Source: Planctomycetota bacterium (lineage in GTDB: Bacteria; Planctomycetota; Phycisphaerae; Phycisphaerales; SM1A02). Taken from it: DNA of 40,630 bases. Shown here in pieces: positions 10,535 through 16,569 of this stretch (position 1 is the first letter of the stretch; each line of letters opens with the position of its first letter). The notes below the pieces were generated by a model. The model saw nothing but the letters and a program-made list of their open reading frames with translations, made no database searches and was not told the DNA's origin. The stretch spans positions 1 to 40,630 of the forward strand of contig JADFOJ010000024.1 of the NCBI GenBank assembly GCA_022562915.1. The letters are read 5' to 3'. The position numbers and the translations under genes were made by a program.

Positions 10535-11523
10535 GGCAGATGCCGGGATGATAACGGCAAGTGTCTCCGAGAATAGCCGGGCTCATTGTGCCTCCGCCGT
10601 GACACGCGTCTCGCGCCGTATCGAGGCTGCGGTGGCCCGGGAGTCGCTGCACGGTCCGAACGTCATAGCCCATTTCGAGCAGGTGCGTGGCGAACGAGTG
10701 CCGGAGTGTGTGGCAGGTCACGCGTTTTGACAGACCCGAGGCGATGGCGGCCTGCTTCACGGCGCGCTGCGCCACGGTCTCATGAATATGGCTGCGCATC
10801 ATGCGACCCGACTCGAAGTGCCGGCAGAGGCGTCTGGACGCGAAGACAAATTGCCAGGCCGGCGACACCGCGTCCCACGGCATCTTGCGACCCAATGCAC
10901 CAGGCAGTTTGATCCAGCCGAAACCTCTCAGCAGGTCGCGGTGGTGAATTGCCTCGCGCCGGGCGAGTTGCTCGCGGAGCCGCTCGATGACCGATCCCGG
11001 CAGCATGACGACACGGTCCCGGTCGCCCTTGCCCTGGCGGACGACGAGTTGCCGGCGCTCCAGGTCCGTATCCTTGATCCGAAGCCTGCAGCACTCGAGC
11101 AGCCGGAGACCGCTGCCATACATGAGTTCCGCCATCAGCAGGTTGACGCCCTGTAACTGCTGAAGGACCCGGGCCACCTCGGCGCGCGTGAGAACGACGG
11201 GCATGCGGCGACCGCGTTTCGCGCGGACCGCGCTGATCTTCCCGATCTCGTGTCTAAGCACGTGGCGGTAGAGGAAGATTATGGCGTTGAGCGCCTGGTT
11301 CTGTGTGCTGCCGGCGACTCCTCGCCGTACCGCCAGATAGGTGAGGAATGCCTCGACGTCAGAGGCACCGAGGCCTTGCGGATGCTTCCAGACCCCGCCC
11401 CGAGCGTGAAAGCGAATGAACCGCTCAATCCAATGGAGGTAGGTCTTCTCGGTTCGTCGCGAGTAATGCCGGAGCCGGATCGCCTGCCGCACTTGATCCA
11501 GGAGTTTCACACGGACAAGCGTA

Positions 11524-11557
11524 TTCGCAGTTGTTCCATTCTCGGAACAACTGCGAA
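11524..11557. promoter_or_regulatory. Perfect 14-bp inverted repeat at the 5' end of intI
   Basis: TTCGCAGTTGTTCC at 11524-11537 and its exact reverse complement at 11544-11557 are separated by 6 nt (ATTCTC). It lies in the first codons if intI starts at 11576, or just upstream if it starts at 11510. The latter placement would suit an operator or a translation-controlling hairpin. It does not match the E. coli LexA box. The role is inferred. Confidence 0.6.
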
Positions 11558-11639
11558 ATGGCAGTTCGCCCGCCACGATCGGTTGTTATCCGGGTCATCA
11601 GGACCGATCCACCCTAGAATAGCCATGCAACGTCCCCCC

Positions 11640-11678
11640 GGAACAACAGCCCCCTACACTGTCCACTTACTGTTGGGC
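11640..11678 (+). other. attI: attI-type insertion site, junction of attI and the first cassette
   Basis: The 95 bp between the intI start and 11672 hold the attI region. The crossover point is GTTGGGC at 11672-11678, cut between G and TTGGGC. The bases that follow (TTGGGCGGCAT) are the exact reverse complement of the end of this cassette (ATGCCGCCCAA, up to 12136), showing that the first cassette begins here. The left limit of attI cannot be set from sequence alone. Confidence 0.75.
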
Positions 11679-11702
11679 GGCATTCAACACGCGTTCTTGA
11701 CC

Positions 11703-12122
11703 ATGGAATGTCCGAACTGTCACAGCACGCTTCGTGCAACAATGCAACAGGCGGTCAAGCTATCCCGTTGCGATGGGTGCGGAGGGCAGTGGTTGGCGGG
11801 AACAGAGGTGACCCGGCTCGGACAGTTGCGCGGTGTTCGGCGATCTGAACGCACCGATGATCACCGGGCGATTCCTGCAGCAGATCTTGAACGGCGGCTC
11901 CGCTGTCCTGTGTGCCAAGAAGTAGACCTGTCTCCCTTTGTTGCGACTACGGCGAAGGCATCAACTCATATTGTGCTCGACGCTTGTGAGCACTGCCAGG
12001 GTCTATGGTTTGATCGCGACGAATTCGACAAAGGCATCGCTGCACGGCGTTCTTCGAATCCCGTCGACAATCTTTCAACGTGGGAGTGGCTTGTCGACTT
12101 GGCGTACTTCTTCACGCCTTAG
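11703..12122 (+). CDS. Cassette 1: double zinc-ribbon (zf-TFIIB type) protein
   Basis: 139 residues from the ATG at 11703, 31 nt inside the cassette and in the usual cassette direction. Two copies of the TFIIB-type zinc ribbon are visible: MECPNCH with CDGCGGQWL (residues 1-45), and CPVCQE with CEHCQGLWFDRDEF (about 75-115). Each contributes four Cys. The C-terminus is aromatic (WEWLVDLAYFF). Such proteins are small, often uncharacterised and possibly nucleic-acid- or protein-binding. The open frame extends upstream across attI, but the cassette boundary and the zinc-ribbon start support 11703. GC content looks lower than that of the neighbouring core genes, in line with acquisition. Confidence 0.8.
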   Translation: MECPNCHSTLRATMQQAVKLSRCDGCGGQWLAGTEVTRLGQLRGVRRSERTDDHRAIPAADLERRLRCPVCQEVDLSPFVATTAKASTHIVLDACEHCQGLWFDRDEFDKGIAARRSSNPVDNLSTWEWLVDLAYFFTP

Positions 12123-12130
12123 GACATGCC

Positions 12131-12252
12131 GCCCAACCAATCGCTGCAGCTGACGGGCCACCCGCCGCGCGACCGGCTCCATCAGCAGCACGTACAATGT
12201 CTGTGTCGTCGGACCGGCGTCGCCGGCCCGCAGCTGAGCTCAACCGTTGGGC
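12131..12252 (+). repeat. attC: attC site of cassette 1 (122 bp)
   Basis: R'' GCCCAAC at 12131-12137 pairs with R' GTTGGGC at 12246-12252. The inner arms CTGCAGCTGACGGGCC and GGCCCGCAGCTGAG pair apart from one extra A in the left arm, an extrahelical-base arrangement typical of attC. The centre keeps CGCGACCGGC and GTACAAT blocks shared with the other two sites. The cut is predicted between 12246 and 12247. Confidence 0.9.
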
Positions 12253-12256
12253 AGCG

Positions 12257-12562
12257 CTACCCAGCCTGCTTCAACACCGATACTTCTCGCTCCAGGCGGC
12301 GCTTGAGACGTCGGCTCTCCACGTCCAAGTCATAGGCAGTCTGCAGGTTCATCCAGAACCGGGCCGTACTCCCAAAGAACCGCGAAAGCCGCAGCGCTGT
12401 GTCGGCGGTGATCGCGCGCTTCCCGTGTACGATCTCGTTTATCCGGCGCGGCGGAACGCTCATCTCCTTGGCCAACCTGTATTGGCTCATCTCAAGAGGC
12501 TTCAGGAACTCCTCAAGAAGGATCTCGCCAGGATGTACGGGGGGAAATCGTCTCGCCGCCAT
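12257..12562 (-). CDS. higA: Cassette 2: HigA-type antitoxin
   Basis: 101 residues from the ATG at 12562. It has the HigA/VapI-family helix-turn-helix: PPVHPGEILLEEFLKPLEMSQYRLAKEMSVPPRRINEIVHGKRAITADTALRL, then FFGSTARFWMNLQTAYDL, the standard C-terminal block. The HTH should bind the operator upstream of higB and neutralise the HigB RNase. It lies 16 nt after the higB stop, the usual toxin-first order of hig systems. Both genes are encoded against the cassette direction and so rely on their own promoter. The gene stop is only 5 nt from the attC1 R' box, so the cassette is very compact. Confidence 0.92.
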   Translation of the reverse strand: MAARRFPPVHPGEILLEEFLKPLEMSQYRLAKEMSVPPRRINEIVHGKRAITADTALRLSRFFGSTARFWMNLQTAYDLDVESRRLKRRLEREVSVLKQAG

Positions 12563-12578
12563 TGTGCTGCTCCAAGTT

Positions 12579-12860
12579 CTAATGGTAGTCCGTAATCTCC
12601 ACATGATGCGCGTCTCTCTCAGTCCACCGGAAGCACACGCGCCATTGGTCGTTCACGCGGATGCTGTATTGCCCCTTCCGCCTTCCCATGAGTTTCTCCA
12701 AGCGGTTGCCCGGTGGAACCCGCAGATCAGCGAGTGATTCCGCCGCATCCAGGATGCGCAGCTTTCTCTGCGCCGCTCGCTGAACCGACCTCGCGAATCG
12801 CCCACAGCGGTCACCCCGGAACACGGCCTCTGTGTCCCGGTCCCGAAAGCTCCGTATCAT
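12579..12860 (-). CDS. higB: Cassette 2: HigB/RelE-type mRNA-cleaving toxin
   Basis: 93 residues from the ATG at 12860 (MIRSFRDRDTEAVFRG, the characteristic HigB start). RelE-fold signatures are present: RKLRILDAAESLADLRVPPGNRLEKL, GQYSIRVNDQWRVCFRW and the C-terminal HHVEITDYH. HigB is a ribosome-dependent mRNA interferase. The frame is intact, with no sign of decay, in contrast to the next cassette. The neighbouring antitoxin follows in the same transcript. Confidence 0.92.
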   Translation of the reverse strand: MIRSFRDRDTEAVFRGDRCGRFARSVQRAAQRKLRILDAAESLADLRVPPGNRLEKLMGRRKGQYSIRVNDQWRVCFRWTERDAHHVEITDYH

Positions 12861-12868
12861 GCCTGGCA

Positions 12869-12897
12869 AGCATAGCGCGATGCGTTATGCCCGTCAA
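12869..12897 (-). promoter_or_regulatory. Promoter and possible operator of cassette-borne higBA
   Basis: Reading the minus strand, TTGACG (12897-12892) and TATGCT (12874-12869) are separated by exactly 17 nt, a good sigma-70-type promoter whose -10 ends 8 nt before the higB ATG, so the transcript would be nearly leaderless. The spacer carries GCATA-N11-TATGC, a dyad that overlaps the -10 and could be the HigA operator. The promoter lies wholly within the cassette, next to attC2. Confidence 0.65.
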
Positions 12898-12904
12898 GCG
12901 CGCC

Positions 12905-13026
12905 GCCCAACCAATCGCTGCAGCTGAGGGGCAACCCGCCGCGCGACCGGCCCCATCAGCAGGACGTACAATGTCTGTATCGTCGGGTCGGCGTCGCCGG
13001 CCCGCAGTTGAGTTCAACCGTTAGGC
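12905..13026 (+). repeat. attC: attC site of cassette 2 (122 bp)
   Basis: R'' GCCCAAC at 12905-12911 and R' GTTAGGC at 13020-13026. It has the same length as attC1, with only scattered differences. The R' differs from R'' at the variable position because the bases after the cut (TTAGGC) belong to cassette 3. The cut is predicted between 13020 and 13021. Confidence 0.9.
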
Positions 13027-13044
13027 AACCTCGGGCCGTGGGCC

Positions 13045-13050
13045 TATACT
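13045..13050 (+). promoter_or_regulatory. -10-like element for the DUF433/DUF5615 cassette
   Basis: TATACT lies 22 nt before the ATG at 13073, with a GGAG ribosome site at 13063-13066. The -35 would fall at the attC2 R' box (TTAGGC at 13021, 18-nt spacer), a weak match. It suggests that this toxin-antitoxin cassette also brings its own promoter. Confidence 0.4.
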
Positions 13051-13072
13051 GTCCGAAACTACGGAGAGTCGC

Positions 13073-13299
13073 ATGGACTGGCGCAAGCACATCTCAGTCG
13101 ATCCCAACGTGTGCCACGGCAAAGCCTGCTTCGTGACACCCGAATTTCGGTCTCGGTAGTCCTCGACAACCTCGCTGCCAACATCAATGTCGAAGAACTT
13201 CTCCGAAGCTATCCCACTCTGAATCGCGAGGCGGTCCAGGCCGCAATCGCCTACGCCGCCGAGCTGGCGCGCGAGCGTGTCCTGTCTATGCCTGCTTGA
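13073..13299 (+). pseudogene. Cassette 3: DUF433-family antitoxin, frameshifted
   Basis: From the ATG at 13073 the protein starts MDWRKHISVDPNVCHGKACF, the standard DUF433 N-terminus. It then stops at TAG 13157 in that frame. The rest of the domain, DTRISVSVVLDNLAANINVEELLRSYPTLNREAVQAAIAYAAELARERV, continues in another frame from 13135. Only two bases (GT, 13133-13134) lie where one codon is expected between F and D, so one base is missing. Corrected length is 75 residues, the family norm. DUF433 proteins are winged-HTH antitoxins paired with DUF5615 toxins, as here (9-nt gap). A short product could start at a GTG at 13111 but would lack the N-terminus. Confidence 0.8.
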
Positions 13300-13308
13300 T
13301 TCAGAGGC

Positions 13309-13663
13309 ATGAAGTTCAAGCTCGACGAGAATCGTCCTGTCGAACTTGCTGAGTCTCTGGGCAAGGCCGGTCTTGATGCCGTCACCGTTGTTGCCCAAGA
13401 TCTGGGCGGACGCCCAGACCGAGACATCATCTCAGTATGTCGAAATGAAGATCGTGCTCTTATCACGCTCGATGTCGGGTTTGCCGACATTCGTTTATAC
13501 CCTCCGGAATCCTATCCCGGACTCATCGTTCTGCGTCTGGCCCGCCAGGACACGCCCCATGTCTTGGCATTAGCGGCGCAGCTACCCCGAGCTTCTGCAA
13601 CGCGAGGCCATCGACGGCTGTCTGTGGATCGTCGAAGAGCATCGAGTTCGAATCCGCAACTAG
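13309..13663 (+). pseudogene. Cassette 3: DUF5615 (PIN-like) toxin, frameshifted near the C-terminus
   Basis: It begins MKFKLDENRPVELAESLGKAGLDAVTV, with the DEN acidic motif of PIN-like DUF5615 proteins, then DRDIISVCRNEDRALITLDVGFADIR and YPGLIVLRLARQ, all in family order. At a run of four C (13585-13588) the frame shifts. The normal ending, ELLQREAIDGCLWIVEEHRVRIRN, is read in another frame to TAG at 13661-13663; removing one C restores a 117-residue protein. As it stands, the frame from 13309 continues with unrelated residues to 13674. The proposed toxic activity is RNA cleavage, by analogy with PIN proteins. Both genes of the pair carrying single-base indels suggests decay or local sequence errors. 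Confidence 0.8.
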
Positions 13664-13668
13664 GGGCT

Positions 13669-13799
13669 GCCTAACCAATCGCTGTCCGCCGGAGGCGGAC
13701 CGGGCCACCCGTCGCGCGACCGGCTCCGTCAGCCCGGTACAATACTGTGTTTCGTGCGGACCGGCGTCGCCGGCCCGCAGCTGAGCTCAACCGTTGGGC
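13669..13799 (+). repeat. attC: attC site of cassette 3 (131 bp) with an inserted mini-hairpin
   Basis: R'' GCCTAAC at 13669-13675 complements TTAGGC, the first bases of this cassette. R' GTTGGGC is at 13793-13799. The right arm GGCCCGCAGCTGAG is unchanged. In the left arm the expected CAGCTGA segment is replaced by GTCCGCC-GGA-GGCGGAC (13684-13700), a self-complementary hairpin. The usual L''/L' pairing is therefore lost next to R'', which may impair the site. The remaining central blocks match attC1 and attC2. Confidence 0.85.
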
Positions 13800-13818
13800 G
13801 GCAAGCGGTTCCTCTCCG

Positions 13819-14085
13819 CTAGGCTGCCTTCAGAATCTCAGGCAGTGCGCGTTCGATGGCCTCAAATTGGTCGGTGGGGATAATAGCTCGGAGCTTTAGC
13901 GTGTCGATCGGCGCCAGAATCTCGATTCCAATGAGATTCCCTTGTTCGTCATAGTCGGCAAGCAGGCGATCCCCGTCTATTTCGACCGTCTTTGCAACAT
14001 CGCCTTTGGCAACCCGAATGTACGCGAGCTCGATCCGCCCCTCGTCTCCCACGGTGCCTGTGATTTCGAACTCAAACTTCGCCAT
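13819..14085 (-). CDS. Cassette 4: DUF2283-family small protein
   Basis: 88 residues from the ATG at 14085 (MAKFEFEITG). The DUF2283 core is visible: ELAYIRVAKGDVAKTVEIDGDRLLADYDEQGNLIGIEILAPI, with the diagnostic DYDexGxlxGIEIL motif. DUF2283 proteins are small, often found near toxin-antitoxin loci, and of unknown function. The gene is reversed relative to the array and its stop lies 20 nt inside the cassette start at 13794. No attC is found beyond it, so this cassette is incomplete or immobilised. Confidence 0.82.
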   Translation of the reverse strand: MAKFEFEITGTVGDEGRIELAYIRVAKGDVAKTVEIDGDRLLADYDEQGNLIGIEILAPIDTLKLRAIIPTDQFEAIERALPEILKAA

Positions 14086-14314
14086 GACTGTGTCAGATCC
14101 AGAACGCACTAAGGACCAGGAACGAGTCCCTCGATTCTATGGCTATTACACCCAGCCGCCGCCTTCTTGACAAGGCCTTCTCAAAACGCATCGCGCCAGG
14201 TCTTCTCGCGGGACGCCCGCTGTGTGGCGGGGCGGTCACCGCTCGGGTGACCCGCCTTGGTCGGGTCCTTCGTCGCTGCCGGCCTTTCGATTGCTCGTGT
14301 ACAACAGTGGGCGA
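14086..14314. other. Right end of the integron: no attC, one hairpin
   Basis: This 229-bp stretch should contain the attC of cassette 4, with R'' expected to be GCCCAAC. I find neither that box nor the conserved attC blocks. A strong inverted repeat GGTCACC-GCTC-GGGTGACC lies at about 14233-14251, flanked by GGCGG/CCGCC-type bases. It may terminate the minus-strand dockerin gene that ends at 14315, although no T-run follows. Confidence 0.4.
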
Positions 14315-16516
14315 TCAGCCCCAGTTGGCCAGTACGATCAGGAAGTCGAGGATGCCGACGGTGCAGTCACCGTCGAGGTCCGCCGGGCATGCCGGCGGAC
14401 ATGAGCCGGGGCATGGGCCCCACGCCGCCAGCAGTGCCAGGAAGTCCAGGATCCCCACGATGCCGTCGCCGTCGACGTCGCCGGGTGTCGAGGCGGTCGG
14501 CATCTTCAGGACCGTGCCCAGTGCGCCGACGGCCCAGAGGTCGCCCGAGGGCGTCGCCGTAACGAAATCGAAGCTGAGCGCCGGATCGCTTTCGAACCCG
14601 GTGATCAGCTGCGTCCATGTGACGCCACCGTCGATGCTGTGATGGATGTGGCCGTTGAGCGTGGCCACCCACAGCTCCTGTTCGTTCGCGACATGTATGC
14701 TCATGATGTGCTCGGTCGCCGCGATGTCGTGGTTCACCCACGTCAGGCCGCCGTCGGTGCTCTTGGCGATGTAGCCGAAGTTGCCGACAACCCAGCCGAC
14801 GCTGTGGTTGACGAAGCTGATGTCCCACTTCACATCCGGGCCGCCTTGCGGATCGAAGATCGACGCGACGGTCCACGAGACTCCACCGTCAGCCGTCCAC
14901 AGGATGGCGTCCGACGGTCCTGCCGCCCAGCCGTGCTCGGCGTCGACGAAGCTGATGGAACTCAAGGGGAAACCCCCGTTGAAGAACTGGCTGAGCCAGG
15001 TCGCGCCGCCGTCAACCGTGTGGAAGATGTTCGCCTCGGGGCCCGCGATCGCCCAGCCCACGTTCTCGTCGGCGAATTCGACGTCCACCAGGTCGAACTG
15101 GCCGTTGGCGATCATGATGCTGGACCACGTCTGGCCGCCATCAATGGTCTTGATGACCCTGCCGATGTCGCCGACCGCGACGGCGGTCTGATCGTCGATC
15201 AGGTAGATGTCATTCAAATCGCCCAGCGTGGGACGCGAGGGAGTCCAGAGCTCGCCGCCGTTGGAGGTACGTAATACGGTGCCGAACTCCCCGACGGCCA
15301 GTCCCCGTTGCGCATCGAACATAGCGATGCTGTGCAGATCCCGGGCCTGGCCGTTGGAGCGATACTCCCAGCTCGCCCCGCCGTCGTTCGTGCCCAGAAT
15401 GAGGCCGTCGAGGCACGCCACGACGCCGTCCGTCGGCGAGCCGAAGGCCACGGCCGACGTCGGGATTGGCGGGCTGTTGACTCCCGTCGTCCACGTCGCC
15501 CCGGCATCCGCGGTGACGGAGATGTTGCCGGTGGATGACCGCACCCGGATCGCGGTTGTCTCGTTGATGATCTCGATCCCGGCGAAAGGATCGATGAACG
15601 GCTCGGGGAAGTCGACTTCGGTCCAGGTGGCGCCGGCGTCCGTCGTACGGATGACCTCGCCGTCGGATTTCATCGCGATCGCGATGTCGGCCGTGAAGAC
15701 CTCGATCCCGAAGTAGCCGCTGCCGGGTGTGGCGACCGGGCTCCACGTGGCGCCGCCGTCGGTCGAGCGCAGCATTCCCGTCGGGGACACGGGCAGGAGC
15801 AGGACGCTCTCGGAGAGAAACTGGGGAGCATGGAAGTCGCCGGAGAGGACCTGCGTCCAGCTCACGCCGCCGTCGGTGGTCCTGAAGACGCCACTGTCGT
15901 TCGTCGCGATCCCCAACTGGACGTTGGCGAAGCTCACGGTAAAGAGCAACTCGGCGTTGTTGTCAACCATGACGATCGGAAGGGTCCAGGAGTCACCACC
16001 GTCGGTGCTCAGCGCAATGGGACCCATGGAGCCAACGCTGTCGATCCAGCCGAAGTTCGGATCCAGGAATCGCACGATGCTCCAGGAGCAGCAGGGAAGC
16101 GTCATCGCCTGCCACGTGACCCCGCCGTCGACGGTCCGGAAGTTGTCGTTCGTGCCCGGCCCCGTACTGCCGACCACCCAGCCGTGCAATTCGTCCAGGA
16201 AGAACACGCATCGGATGTCCAACTGGAACCCGGGAGGATCCAGGTGGGTCCACGTGTGACCGCCGTCGTGTGTCTCCAGCAGGAAGTCGCCGGTCTCCGT
16301 GCCGAAGACGATCCTGTCGCCTGCAAGGTAGCCGTGCATGGGCGTCGGGAAGGCCATGGTCAGTGTGTCCAGCGGCGGATAGGGCAGAGGGCTCTGGCGC
16401 ACCCAGGGCTCCTGTGCGACCGCCGTGGACGAGGCCGTCACGACGAGGGCGGCTGCGAGATGAAGGAACGAGGTGCCCGAAGCGCGGCGTGTCGAGATAG
16501 TGTGTGCTGTGTTCAT
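14315..16516 (-). CDS. Secreted YCF48/BNR-repeat beta-propeller protein with C-terminal dockerin pair
   Basis: 733 residues from the ATG at 16516 (AGGTAA upstream); a second in-frame ATG is at 16537. The signal peptide ends ...LAAALVVTASSTAVAQ. The body consists of more than a dozen propeller blades marked by DGGxxW motifs (THDGGHTW, TVDGGVTWQ, STDGGDSW, TTDAGATW and others), as in YCF48/sialidase-type proteins. The last 60 residues are two dockerin-like calcium loops, DVDGDGIVGILDFLALLAAWG and DLDGDCTVGILDFLIVLANWG, separated by a Cys/Pro linker. No sialidase catalytic residues are recognised. It is probably an extracellular or cell-surface protein. It lies 53 nt after another dockerin gene on the same strand. 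Confidence 0.88.
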   Translation of the reverse strand: MNTAHTISTRRASGTSFLHLAAALVVTASSTAVAQEPWVRQSPLPYPPLDTLTMAFPTPMHGYLAGDRIVFGTETGDFLLETHDGGHTWTHLDPPGFQLDIRCVFFLDELHGWVVGSTGPGTNDNFRTVDGGVTWQAMTLPCCSWSIVRFLDPNFGWIDSVGSMGPIALSTDGGDSWTLPIVMVDNNAELLFTVSFANVQLGIATNDSGVFRTTDGGVSWTQVLSGDFHAPQFLSESVLLLPVSPTGMLRSTDGGATWSPVATPGSGYFGIEVFTADIAIAMKSDGEVIRTTDAGATWTEVDFPEPFIDPFAGIEIINETTAIRVRSSTGNISVTADAGATWTTGVNSPPIPTSAVAFGSPTDGVVACLDGLILGTNDGGASWEYRSNGQARDLHSIAMFDAQRGLAVGEFGTVLRTSNGGELWTPSRPTLGDLNDIYLIDDQTAVAVGDIGRVIKTIDGGQTWSSIMIANGQFDLVDVEFADENVGWAIAGPEANIFHTVDGGATWLSQFFNGGFPLSSISFVDAEHGWAAGPSDAILWTADGGVSWTVASIFDPQGGPDVKWDISFVNHSVGWVVGNFGYIAKSTDGGLTWVNHDIAATEHIMSIHVANEQELWVATLNGHIHHSIDGGVTWTQLITGFESDPALSFDFVTATPSGDLWAVGALGTVLKMPTASTPGDVDGDGIVGILDFLALLAAWGPCPGSCPPACPADLDGDCTVGILDFLIVLANWG

Positions 16517-16569
16517 TGTTCTGTTACCTGTGTGCATTGGGATCGTGGTTTCTGCGACGCGGGCGGTGA

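Noticed and set aside
11615-11620. TAGAAT as the -10 of a cassette promoter in attI
   Set aside because: No matching -35 at 16-18 nt; too weak to list as a feature.
12190-12196. GTACAAT in each attC as a -10 promoter element
   Set aside because: No -35 lies at a suitable distance, and conservation in all three sites is explained by the shared attC fold.
13111-13299. 62-codon frame as a complete protein
   Set aside because: It lacks the conserved DUF433 N-terminus, which is found in another frame just upstream; a frameshifted gene fits better.
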